Below, in pieces: positions 20,554 through 30,655 of a stretch of DNA of 64,000 nt. The stretch is from Marsupella aquatica (Eukaryota; Marchantiophyta). The stretch lies in the NCBI GenBank assembly GCA_973895155.1, contig OZ316893.1, forward strand, positions 16,058,001 to 16,122,000, read 5' to 3'. Position numbers and translations under genes: made by a program. Under the pieces are notes generated by a model. The model had not been told where the DNA came from, made no database searches, and saw only the letters and a list, made by a program, of their open reading frames with translations. Each line of letters starts with the position of its first letter. Positions within the stretch are counted from its first letter, which is position 1.

Positions 20554-23108
20554 TTGAAAATTCCTGAAATTTTAGAGGAATTCTACGATGTGCTCTCGCA
20601 GAAGCTACCTAAAGGTTTACCCCTGCGGAGAGAAGTGGATCACCAAGTTGAGTTGGAGCCAGGTTCGGCTCCTCAGGCTAAAGCTCCTTATCATCTGAAC
20701 CTGAATGAGCGAATGATGTTGAAGAACGCCTTGGAAGAGTTGATCGACCAAGGGTTCATTCGCCCTAGTAAGAGTCCTTATGAGGCGCCCGCGCTGTTTG
20801 TGTCCAAAAAGGATGGTACTTTGAGATTGTGCGCAGATTACCGGGCCCTCAATAAGCAGACGGTAAAGAACAAGTACCCGTTACCTCATATGGATGACCA
20901 CTTCAATTGCCTCTCTGGGGCTAGGAAGTTTTCAAAGGTGGACTTGCGATCGGGGTATTACCAGATCCACATGGCTAAGGGAGACGAGTATAAGACCGCG
21001 ATGCGCACAAGGTTCGGATCCTATGAGTTTTTCGTTATGCCGTTCGGGTTGTGTAATGCAACCGAAACGTTCATGAAGATGATGAATACCATCTTCCATG
21101 ACTTGTTGGACCAAGGGTGGTAGTCTTTATTCATGACATCCTAATCTACTAAAAAACGTTGGAGGAACATGAGCAGTTGCTCAGAGAAGTGTTCTCTCGC
21201 CTTCGTAAGGCTCATCTCTTTGCTAAACCTAGCAAGTGCAAGTTTGCGATGAACAAAATTCAGTTCCTCGGCCATACCTTTACCCCGGAAGGGATTACGC
21301 CTAGTCAAGACAAGCTTAAGGAGATCAAAGAATGGGAACGCCCGTCCAATGTAAGGTAGGTTAGAGCCTTCTTAGGATTTACGGGGTTCTATCGGAGATA
21401 CATGAAAGACTATGCGAGGATCGTGAGGCCCCTAAACGTGCTAACGTTGAAAAACAAAGTGTTTTTGTGGACAGAGGATTGCGAGTTAGCATTCCTAGAA
21501 CTTAAGCAGTTAATGATTACACCACCGGTTCTAAAGTTACATGAGATGGGGAAGCCGTCCGAGATTTGGACAGACGCAAGTGATTATGCCATTGGCGTCT
21601 ATCTTCACCAAGATGGGCGTCCTGTGGCCTTCGAGTCATGCAAGTTGGAAAATCATTGGATCACACCGGAAAGGGAAATGTATGCTATGATCTATGTGTT
21701 AAAGAAGTGGGAGATTTACCTTAAGAACGGTCCCAAAGTGGTAATCCACATAGATAGCTCGCCGGCCGGGTACTTGAGTTCTAAGCCAAGACTGAACCCC
21801 AAGGAAATGCGCTGGCAGATGTTCTTGGCGGATTTTGATTTCGAAGTCCGCCACGTTCCAGGGAAGACAAATACGGCAGCTGACGCATTATCGCATAAGG
21901 ACCAACATCGTGTCAATGGGATCACGATGCTCGAATCCGAGTGGCCAAAGGTTTTGGCCGCAGCATATGGGGATGACAGGTTAGCTAAGGAATGGCAAAG
22001 CAATGGGGGTAGCCAAGGCAAGGTAAGGCACGTATTGTTGGGGTTGGATACGACGCATAATGTTCAATTATGGCAATACAAGCAGAGGCGTGTGTACATA
22101 CCAGAGTCTCTAAGGTTAGAGGTTCTGAAAAAGTACCATGACTCGCCCTGGGGAGGGCATGGAGGACAAGCCGCTACGTATCGCAGCATGTCGCGAGATG
22201 TGTATTGGCCGGACATGAAGCAATCGGTCCTTCAACATGTGCAAAGTTGTTACTCGTGCCAAAAGAACCGAACAGTCTATAGGGCAAAAGGAGGACTGCT
22301 CCAACCCTTACCAGTAGCTGTGGCTCCATGGGAGTCTATCTCCATGGACTTCATTGTTGGGTTACCTGAGTCCCACGGCAATAACTCCATCTTAACAATT
22401 GTGGATTGTTTTTCCAAGATGGCGTATTTCCTGCCTACTATGAAGATGGTTTTGGCACGAGAGGTTGCCGGTCTAGTGTTTGACAATGTCTTCCGACAGT
22501 GGGGATTGCCGTTGCATATCCTATCCGATTGCGATACCAAGTTCACGGGCCACTTTTGGAAGGCGTTGTTCCGGTTATCCGGAACAGACCTGACTAGGGG
22601 ATCATGAGATAGATGGCCAAACGGAACGGGTTAATGGTATTGTGGAGGACTACTTGCGTCACTTTGTGACGGCCAATCAAAAGGATTGGGCAAAGCACTT
22701 AACGATGGTCGAGTTTAGGTATAACTCGACCAAGCATTTGGAGAAGGGGTTTGCGCCGTTTGTGTTGGCCACAGGGAGGATGCCAAGGGCGCCCTCCTGG
22801 TTTATAAATCCTGAAGCTTGGCGGACGGAAAGCAAGGTCCCTTCTACGGATGATTTTATTCAAGAGCGACGCCTAGTTGTGGAAGCGGCTACCAAGGGTA
22901 TGACCCTTGCCCAAAGTCGGTACAAGGAGCAAGGGGATAAACATCGATGTCAGGTAAGCTTTGAAATTGGGGAGAGTGTCTGGTTGCAGTTGAGACCTGA
23001 GCAATACCACGGGAACATAAGTAGGAAGCTGGCTCCCAGATATGCGGGGCCCTATCGCATCATACAATGGGCCCACAAGGATAATCCGGTTTTGGTGGTG
23101 TTGGAATA
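20554..23108 (+). pseudogene. pol: Gypsy reverse transcriptase, RNase H and integrase, multiply broken
   Basis: Reverse transcriptase spans about 20554-21360 ([38 protein letters not shown]). The catalytic box at about 21120-21160 is damaged three ways: a frameshift, FIHD in place of the usual Y/F-x-D-D, and a stop after LIY. RNase H follows in 21402-21900 (IWTDASDYAIGVYL, HVPGKTNTAADALS). Integrase has its zinc finger (YHDSPWGGHGG ... CYSCQKN) and first acidic residues (MDFIVGLP, SDCDTKFTG). A deletion with frameshift near 22600 removes the stretch before IDGQTERVNG. The frame after that runs to the integrase C-terminus (GESVWLQLRPEQ, LAPRYAGPYRI) and ends at 23108. Confidence 0.88.
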
Positions 23109-23746
23109 ATCAGATGATTAAGCACCGAAAGACCACACCGTACAACCCAAGAGCTAATGGGCTAACCGAAAGAGCTAACGGACTAATGGGAAAAATACTG
23201 AACAAAATGGTGGAGGCACATAAAACTGATTGGGACATTAAAGTCCACTCTGCTTTATGGGCCTACAGAACCGCAGAAAAGATTACCACCTTAAGGACAC
23301 CATTTTATTTAACTTTTGGTATGCATAGTGTTACCCGCATTGAATTTGAATTACCTACTGAGCGGCTTCTGATCTCCGAGAGATTACCTGAACTTGATAG
23401 TTTCCACACTAGGCTGGAAATTCTAGATGAATTGGAAGAAAATAGGCTTCTAGCCTTACAACATACTATTCACCAACAAGACAAACGGAAGATAGCCTAT
23501 GACAAGAACTTAAAAGTACAGACACTGCAACCGGGAGACTTGGCTCTTGTTTATGACTCTAGGTATATGTTTTTCCCGGGGAAGCTTCACACTCACTGGA
23601 TAGGCCCTTACAAAGTGGTTACTGTATGGCCAAATGGGTCTTTAACCTTGGAAACCTTGGAAACCTTGGATGGAGAACCTCTTGCAACAAGAATAAATGG
23701 TTTCAGGGTGAAGAAATATTATTTACCTCATTCTGAAGGCTTGTGA
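23109..23746 (+). pseudogene. Integrase C-terminal fragment of a second, Tat/Athila-like Gypsy lineage
   Basis: The sequence changes character abruptly at about 23108. From 23114 the frame reads IKHRKTTPYNPRANGLTER, then KVHSALWAYRTAEKITT, LQPGDLALVYDSR, PGKLHTHWIGPYKV and NGFRVKKYY. The NGLTER form of the third catalytic block and the AYRTA motif are typical of Tat/Athila integrases and differ from the DGQTERVN form of the upstream element. The catalytic core before this point is missing. The fragment leads straight into a polypurine tract and the family-A unit, so it probably belongs to that unit's parent element. Confidence 0.75.
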
Positions 23747-23762
23747 GGGCACGGCGCCGCTT

Positions 23763-23772
23763 GAGGAGAGGG
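23763..23772 (+). other. Polypurine tract
   Basis: GAGGAGAGGG lies just after the integrase stop and three bases before the putative LTR start at 23776 (TGTAAGTAGTGGG). This is the expected place for plus-strand priming. It is the main evidence that the sequence from 23776 is an LTR. Confidence 0.6.
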
Positions 23773-23775
23773 CTA

Positions 23776-24237
23776 TGTAAGTAGTGGGTAATTCCAAAAG
23801 CATGAAGAAACTGAAAATTTTTAAATTTTTTATGGTGTTTAAACTCTAATTATTGCTAACATAGCGGAGATAGCATTCTGTCTACAAGTTACGGGTTCCC
23901 AAGTTTAAAGTTACGAGTAAACTCCCGTTACGAGTTTACGAGTTTACGAGTTACTAGTTACTAGTATCCTGGTTTACGAGTTTATGAGTTAGCGATTGAT
24001 TACTAGTTACGACTTTACTAGTTACGACTTTACTAGTTGTGCCTTGCGAGTCGGCGACTGGTGATCGCGACGTCTTACGGCTACTTTCAACGGGACTTAA
24101 CAACGGGATGGCGAGCGCGTATTGAAGTAAAGGCAAGTTAGACCTCGGGCGCTCACTCCTGACTTAATTCCTGCCTTCTCCATTGATTATCCCGGCCTCC
24201 CCATTTCTTTGCGCTACTACAAGAAACAATTTGAGCT
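23776..24237 (+). repeat. Start of family-A LTR-like unit, copy A1, with short TTACGA-type repeats
   Basis: From 23776 the sequence matches the start of copy A2 read on the minus strand from 29235 (TGTAAGTAGTGGGTAATTCC versus TGTGAGTATTGGGTAATACC, then AAATTTTTAAA and TGTTTAAAC). Between 23880 and 24040 it is filled with imperfect repeats of ACGAGTT, TTTACGAG and ACTAGTTACGA. No primer binding site beginning TGG and matching a known tRNA end was found before the ORF at 24238. Confidence 0.55.
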
Positions 24238-25923
24238 ATGGCTGACCTGGGAGTTGATGAGCAGTACCGAGTTGATGCATTGGCAATTCCTAAGAGCGTA
24301 GTCGCTCGAATCCCACAAGCGCCCGATAGTTATGCGAATTTATAGACTTCATTACAACAGCTAGGTTTGGGGCATCTACTTGTCGTTCCTTGGGAAGTAG
24401 AGCTCGACTCATACTTGCAAGATTTTGTGAAGGGATCAGTGCTTGCTCCTGAATTTCGACAGACTATTCGAGCACGACCCAGCTTATGGACTGTGGAGCA
24501 AATTGCTCATGCCTTTCGCTGCCCTTCAGAAGGAGAAGGATTGTATTCGAAGAAGAAAGATTTATCTACACCCTACTTCTCTGGGATTCGCAATCTCACA
24601 AATGGCTGGAATTTAACACAGTGTACTTATCCAGATTTGAGAGTGCTTCTGGAATTTCTAGTACCCATTTTACACCCGAAAAAGCCAACCATCTGTCCAG
24701 TGGCTTTGGTGAATACAATTGTAGCTGCACACAGTGGAGCCATCCAGGTGAATTGGGCCTTGTTAATTTTCAATGTGATGAAGGATCAGGTGAGGACCAT
24801 GAAGGCAGGCAGACCCACTCATCTGCAGGTTTATTTGTCCCAACTCTATCAGTCTTATGATTGTTTATACCCAGAGGAGAGAACGGAAAGAGGGTTACTC
24901 CTGATTGAGTTAGGCATTGAAGAAGACATAAGTATGGAAGAACCAGTGGATGCTATTCCCCTGGATTCTCATGATCAGAATGTGGATGAGATGGAATTTG
25001 AAGGTACACCTGCTCATAACTTAGAGTTGGTTCGACACCCCCTGGATAACCTGGTGTATTCACCAGGAGTTAATATGAGAGATCAATCTGGAGCTGAAGG
25101 AGATGAATACTTCTCTGAGCAACAAGAAGGTGTTGCAGATCCAACTACTGCTGTCGACCTAAGGACCAGTTTATTCACACCTTCAAAAGCACAATCGAAT
25201 CAGCAACTCATTGATAAGTTGACATCTCTTCTCAGTTGCAGTGATGTTGGTCTTTATGATGCTTTCAATAATTTAAGAATGGAAGCTGTCAGTTTGAAGT
25301 CACCATTCCCTGACCAGTTAAGCCCTATTAGGATGACCTCTCCCCCAAGAGAGTCAACACCAATGGAATATGTGACTCTCGCCCCTACTCCTCAACAGGT
25401 CCCCCTTCTAAAATCAAGTGACCCTGTTCCAGTAACAGACAATATCAGCTGTGCAGCTATTGTGGATGAACTACTGGAGATACTACAATGTGAACCTCAA
25501 CAGATAGTGTCTGTAGTTAGCAACTTGGTGCAGCAATGTCCCACTCCTACCCCTTCTCCTAGTACAAGATCCCACCCTTACAGTCCTGATTCCAATTATG
25601 AACCCACAGAAGGACCGCCCTACCATCAGTCACAATATGAGCCCCCTTATGTTCGAGAGGACCTACCTGAAGATTCTGATCCCCCCTCTAATTTTGATTC
25701 CATTCGATCCTATGATAACACTTTAACACCATCACCAAGGCAGGGATTTGAAGATGTTGACACTACCCTAAGGTCTAATCCCAACTTAGTAGCAATTGTC
25801 ACCTCATCTACTCAAACACCCCGGAATGCCACCATCGAGAACAGATATCCGAGACCTCCAGAGTTCAAAGTACGCAGGTATGTGGAGACTTGTAAAATTG
25901 ATCTCGAACTCATAGATTCATGA
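24238..25923 (+). pseudogene. Family-A ORF copy A1, one internal stop, C-terminus missing
   Basis: The ATG at 24238 (MADLGVDEQYRVDALA) matches the start of A2 (MATLGAEEQYQIEALAV). A TAG at 24343-24345 breaks the frame, which is then open to 25923. Domain 1 (to about residue 225) is conserved in all copies: PWEVELDSYLQDF, WTVEQIAHAFRCPS, LEFLVPILHPKKPTIC, VNWALLIFNVMKDQV, GRPTHLQVYLSQLY. A Ser/Pro-rich region carries two copies of a module of about 32 residues (QLIDKLTSLLSCSDVGLYDA and AIVDELLEILQCEPQQIVSV). The copy stops shortly after YVETCKI, so the C-terminal domain of about 250 residues seen in A2 is absent. The function is unknown; a plant transposon-associated (Transposase_32-like) fold is an inference. 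Confidence 0.7.
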
Positions 25924-26390
25924 TCAACTAGTTTAACACAAAGAAGAGGCAAAAATGCATAACTTTACCATAGACTACACTAGTGGTGGAGGGGTTTTAT
26001 AGTAAAAAACCTACAGGGTAAGAGGTCATAGGGTCGAAGAGACATGCCTCTTCATACCTCTCAAAAAGTTAAAATGGCAATTCAGTAAGTGAAAAGCCGG
26101 AAAAGTGGCTAAGTATGAACCCGTAAACCCTTAGAAGCGTAAAAGCGTAAAAGCGTAAAAACGTATAAGCGTAAAAGCGTATTCCGGTACACTTAAAAAC
26201 TTACAAATTCAACTATTTTTAACTTTCTACTCCTGGTCCGAAAAACTCTGAAATTTTGCCAGTAGGGTTTTCCTAGGTACAGACTACCTATTGAAGAAGT
26301 CTCATAGCTTTTAAAGCTCTATAACACATTTTGAAAAATAGGGAAAGATGCACTATTCTTAAAACTAACTAAAAACACTTAGACTACTCC
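25924..26390. repeat. Tail-to-tail junction of A1 and A2 with AAGCGTAA repeats
   Basis: Both copies end toward this stretch. The A1 side (GTAAAAAACCTACAGGG, GGGTCGAAGAGACATG) resembles the 3' flank of copy A3 (GTAAAACCTACCCTG, TCGACTCAAACCGACATG). At 26130-26185 there are about six copies of AAGCGTAA-type words. No gene is present. Confidence 0.55.
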
Positions 26391-28820
26391 TCAAGCTTGT
26401 TGTCGGATGTCTTCTGGTTCGAGAAGCTCCACGAGGGTAACAGTCCGAGCTTGAGTAACTTCCATCAGCTCAGCCTGGCGTGGGGATCCTCGAGAGTAGG
26501 GTAGGCATCTCAGTTGCCTTTCAGGATACATCAGGGGCATTCTCTTCCTTAGATAACATATGTCTATTTGAAGAGCTTCTCTATACATCCCAATCACGTC
26601 ATAATTATTGCAAGTAGCAGCATATACTTGGGGATAATGGTATAGGAATTCATCAGAGTTCAGCATCCTGGAATAGAAAGGGTGAAGCCTCCATTTGACA
26701 TCTCTGAAATACCGGTTGAAGTTGGCTAGAGTTTGAGAGGTGACATTGTTCCAGATTCTTTGTTTCTCGGCTAATGAACTGGTTGAAACAAGGGTAACCT
26801 TGGGCTCTCGAGGAAGGTAAGCGTTCTGGGGAGAAGTAGATTTCTTACTCTGCATGAGAAAAGAAACCACAAAATCTAGGGCATAAGCTACCAAATTTCC
26901 AAAATATGCCAGAACTAAATCTGGATCCTCCACCTCTACATCACCCTGAAGTAGCATCACAACAAGAATAGGTTGGAAGTAGAGAGAGTCAGTCCAGAAC
27001 TCATTGAATTGTGCCATCTCTACTCTGGAAGTTCCAAAACACCTGAGGTCGAAGATATAACTGGCCTCTGTCTTCTTGAGATAGTAGTATCTCCAGAACT
27101 CTCCAATCGGTGGTCTGTTGGCCTGCATTATCTTACAGGTCTCCACATACCTATGCACTTGGGACTCTGGATGTCTCGGGTATCGACTCTCGATGGTGGC
27201 ATTCCGAGGTGTCTGAGTAGATGAGGTGACAACTGCTATTAAGTTTGGATTGGATCTTAAGGCAGTATCAACATCTTCAAATCCCTGCCTTGGGGATGAC
27301 TCAAGAGAATTATCATAAGATCTATAAGTTTCACCATCTGAGGGTGGATCAGAGTCTTCAGGTAGATCCTCTCTGCCGTAAGGGTGCTCATATTGTGACC
27401 AATTGTAGTGGGTCCTTCTGTGGGTTTGTAGTTGGAATCAGGGCTGTAAGGTTGCGAACCTGGGCTAGGAGTGGGACTAGCAGTTGGACATTGTTGGATC
27501 AAGTTGCGGACCACGGATGCTATCTGTCGAGGTTCACACTGAAGTATTTCTAGCAAGTCATCCACAATGGCCACACAGCTGGTAGTATCTGCTACTGGAA
27601 CAGGTTCACTTGTTTCTAGGGGAGGGGGCTGACATACAGTGATAGAAGTACAAATCACAAACTCCATTGGTGCTGGTTCTCTTGGGGAAGAGGTCATTCT
27701 GACAGGACTTAGCTGATCATGAAATGGTGATCTCAAACTAACAGCCTCCATTCTCAAATTATTAACAGCATCATATAGTCCATCATCACTGCAACTGAGG
27801 AGAGATGTCAACTTATCAATAAGCTGCTGATTCGACTCTGCCTTCGAAGGAGTGGACCTGGTGGTCACATGAGGAGTAGCATCAGTTGGTGTAGCAACAT
27901 CGTTGTTGATGAATGTTCCTTACTCCTTCAACTTCTAGTGGATCTGCACCTATGGTCCGACTGGGAGAATGCTCATCACTCATTGGATAGTAATCGACTT
28001 CCCTGCTATGCATAGGAGAATGTGTAGGGACTTATAATGAAGTATCCTCCATAGGAACATCAGCATTCTCCTCAACGTTCTGATCATTCGAATTCAATGG
28101 GGTGACATGTACAATGTCCTCCATGGGAATTTCTTCTTCAATACCCAGGTCAATCAGGAGTAACCCCCTCTCTGTCTCTTCCTCTAGATATAAACAGTCA
28201 TGGGTATAATAGAGCTGAGAGAGATAATTATGTAAGCAAGTGGTCCTCCCTGCTTCCAAGCTCCTTACTTGATCCTTCATTACATTAAACAGAAGTAGGG
28301 CCCAATTTACTTTTATAGCTCCACTGTGAGCAACTACAATGGTGTTAGCCAAGGCCACAGGACAGAGAGTTGGCTTTTTCGGATGAAGAATGGGTACCAG
28401 AAATTCCATGAGTACCTTCAATTCAGGATAAGTACACTGGGACAAGTTCCAACCATTCTTGGAATTTCGAGTTCCTGAGAAGTATGGAGTAGATAAGTCC
28501 CGCTTCTTGGAATATAATGCCTCTCCTTTTGACGGGCATCCAAAGGCGTAAGCAATTTGCTCAACAGTCCATAGGCTGGGGTGAGCTCGAATCATTCGCC
28601 TGAATTCAATCGGGATGATAGTCCCCTTCACAAAATCCTGCAAGTAGGAGTCGAGCTCGACATTCCAGGGGATCTTGAGCAAGCGCTCCAATCCTAAGTG
28701 TTGTAAAGAGTCTTGTAAATTAGAAAGACTATCAGGCGCTCGTGCTATACGAGCTGCCACTACTTTTGAGACTGCTAGAGCTTCAATTTGATACTGTTCC
28801 TCAGCACCCAGGGTCGCCAT
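26391..28820 (-). pseudogene. Family-A ORF copy A2, nearly full length, frameshifted
   Basis: The start is taken at the ATG ending at 28820 by alignment with A1; the frame is also open upstream. Domain 1 is intact (to 28032: PWNVELDSYLQDF, LEFLVPILHPKKPTLC, VNWALLLFNVMKDQV). A frameshift leads to the module region (27868-27257: QLIDKLTSLLSCSDDGLYDA, AIVDDLLEILQCEPRQIASV). A second frameshift near 27250 leads to the C-terminal domain (27158-26391), with FWRYYYLKKTEASYIFDLR, FWTDSLYF and LVLAYFGNLVAYALDFVV. Full length would be about 800 residues. The copy is inverted relative to A1 and its LTR-like start (28821-29235) abuts the truncated Gypsy LTR C. Confidence 0.7.
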
Positions 28821-29234
28821 TGCTGCGATGGTGATTTGCGTGCTGCAAAGGTTGCTTTCGAAGAGAAAGAGCAAGTGAATAGGGGTGGTGAAAAGACAGG
28901 ACTGAGTGCCTGAACTCTGTGCTTGATTCCTATCAAGGCATGAAGTCCCCGTTCCATTGCTAAGTCCCGTTGCGAAGTTAGCCGTAGCGCCGTAACGTGA
29001 ACTTTCCTTAAAAGCGTAAGGCGTAAGCCGTAATCCCGTATTGGCGTAAACTCGTAATATCATAAACCTGTAAACCCATAAACTCATAACGCTTATACGC
29101 GTAAATGCATAATCCCGTTATAAAGTATACCCGTAGTTTACACTTGGCACTTTAATAGCAACAGTAGGTTTAAACACTGTAAAAAGTTTAAATTTTTCAG
29201 TAATTTCAGGTTTTCGGTATTACCCAATACTCAC
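28821..29234 (-). repeat. LTR-like upstream part of copy A2
   Basis: On the minus strand it starts TGTGAGTATTGGGTAATACC (the first base pairs with position 29235), parallel to A1. It contains short repeats of GTAAACTCGTAA and GTAAACC (28980-29130) and runs into the A2 ORF. The shared start of A1 and A2 defines this unit end. Confidence 0.55.
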
Positions 29235-30640
29235 ATAGGCCATCCAGGGAGGACTTAGCATGGGGAGACTTGTGGGCAATGAGACGTGGCACTAGCGAGG
29301 CAAGGAGCCAAGCTGGGGACACACACTAGGACTTGGACTAGCTGATAGCGGGTCGGGTCAAAGGGAAATGGGTCAGGCTCGAGGATGGCGGTCCGGACCT
29401 CCGGATGGACTTTGAGTTCTTAGGGCTTGAGTGTGAGCTCCTCTTGGGCCCAAGGCCAATGGAGTTGACGCCATGGGCAACGGATGCTTGGGGCGCAAGG
29501 TAAGGCCCGATCCAGGTTGGGCCGGTCGGGGGCCCTGAGCAACGATGAGACCTGAGGGCCTAGGCATGAGCACTCGGTCGGCCCGATCGCAATGGGCTAA
29601 GCCACTCCGCTTGCGGATGCCTAACGAGAAAGTTATGGGCGTTGCCAGTTGGTGGCGCCCATTATGCGCGATAGGATCCGGGTTGGGGGCCAAATGTTTA
29701 GGGACCAAAGCTGGTCCGGGGGTGGCAGGTCTCCAGAAGCATATATGAGGGGAGTGGTGTCTCCCTGGGGGCTAAGGGCGAGCCGAAGTCGTGAGCCGCG
29801 GCGGCGCGACTCTAAGGGAATCGCCAAACGGAAATGGTGATATCTTCCCAACGGGAAGTCCGTTGGAGGACTTCTTGGGTGCATTGGAAAGCTCTTGAGG
29901 AGGGCTACACCCTCATGAGCTCAGCTGGGTCTGGGGGTACCTTAGGTTCTTGGGGTTTGTGGGTGTTAACTTGCCCACTTGCCAAATCCTGCCAAATAGT
30001 AGCCCAGCCACATTCAGTGTCCCAAGGGAGCTTGCGTTGGGGAGGCAAGGCCAAGTAGGTGTGGAGGTTGAGTCCCAAGAGTGTTTGGCCCCTAGACCAT
30101 CAATGAGGTGAACTGGGAGTGGATTCTAGGGTCGGGCCATTCTAGTCCCGACGTGTTGGGACAAGCTTGGGACAAACTTTAGGACAAGCTACGCTATTTG
30201 GGCCATGAGCATGTCCTGAGGTCAGGGCGGTCAGTTGGTGATGGATAGGTACGAGGGGGAACCCGGGCCGCGCCCAAGGAAGGAGCTGTTATGGACAAAT
30301 AGTGGGCGTGGGTTCTGGTTTCGGCTTATGGCATCGGGAGGACCTATCGCTGACCTATTTACCAATGCCTATTGAGCTTGAGTAGGATGCTAGACTTGGC
30401 GAGTTCTAGATCCTGATGGGTTACTTACCGAGGCGCTTGGTTGCTTGTGCAGATAGGGAGGACCGTTGAGTAGCGGTCGTGTTAGAGAGCAAGTACGGCT
30501 TCATATGGGAGGGGCCGCTGGCGGTGCAAGGGGCACTAGTTTACTTGCTCGAGGTATTCCGTGGAGGCGTTCGGGCACCAGGGGCACTTAGGCATGAGTG
30601 TTGGGATTGGTGACGGTGCTGGGTGGCAAGGTCCACCACT
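29235..30640 (+). repeat. 3' LTR (copy C) of the Gypsy element, 5' end missing
   Basis: It matches LTR B from ATAGGCCATCC onward; the first 90 bases or so of the LTR are gone at the join with copy A2. It ends GGTCCACCACT at 30640 and is followed by GTATG, the same 5 bases that precede LTR B at 16745-16749. Confidence 0.85.
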
Positions 30641-30655
30641 GTATGGCACGCGTGA

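Larger units (their letters stand above)
16750..30640 (+). mobile_element. Ty3/Gypsy insertion with a foreign block replacing its 3' internal end
   Basis: The left LTR (16750-18177) is preceded by GTATG and the right LTR (29235-30640) is followed by GTATG, so the two LTRs bound a single insertion of 13.9 kb. Inside are the primer site, a decayed gag-protease-reverse transcriptase-integrase run to about 23108, then a block (23109-29234) from another Gypsy lineage with two family-A ORFs. The right LTR lacks its first 90 bases or so, and no polypurine tract of this element remains. The block therefore came with a deletion or recombination, not a simple insertion. Confidence 0.75.

Noticed and set aside
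23776-24237. A tRNA primer binding site between the unit start and the family-A ORF
   Set aside because: Candidate TGG words (for example TGGTGATCGCGACG and TGGCGAGCGCG) do not match the common plant primer tRNAs and are not conserved in copy A2.
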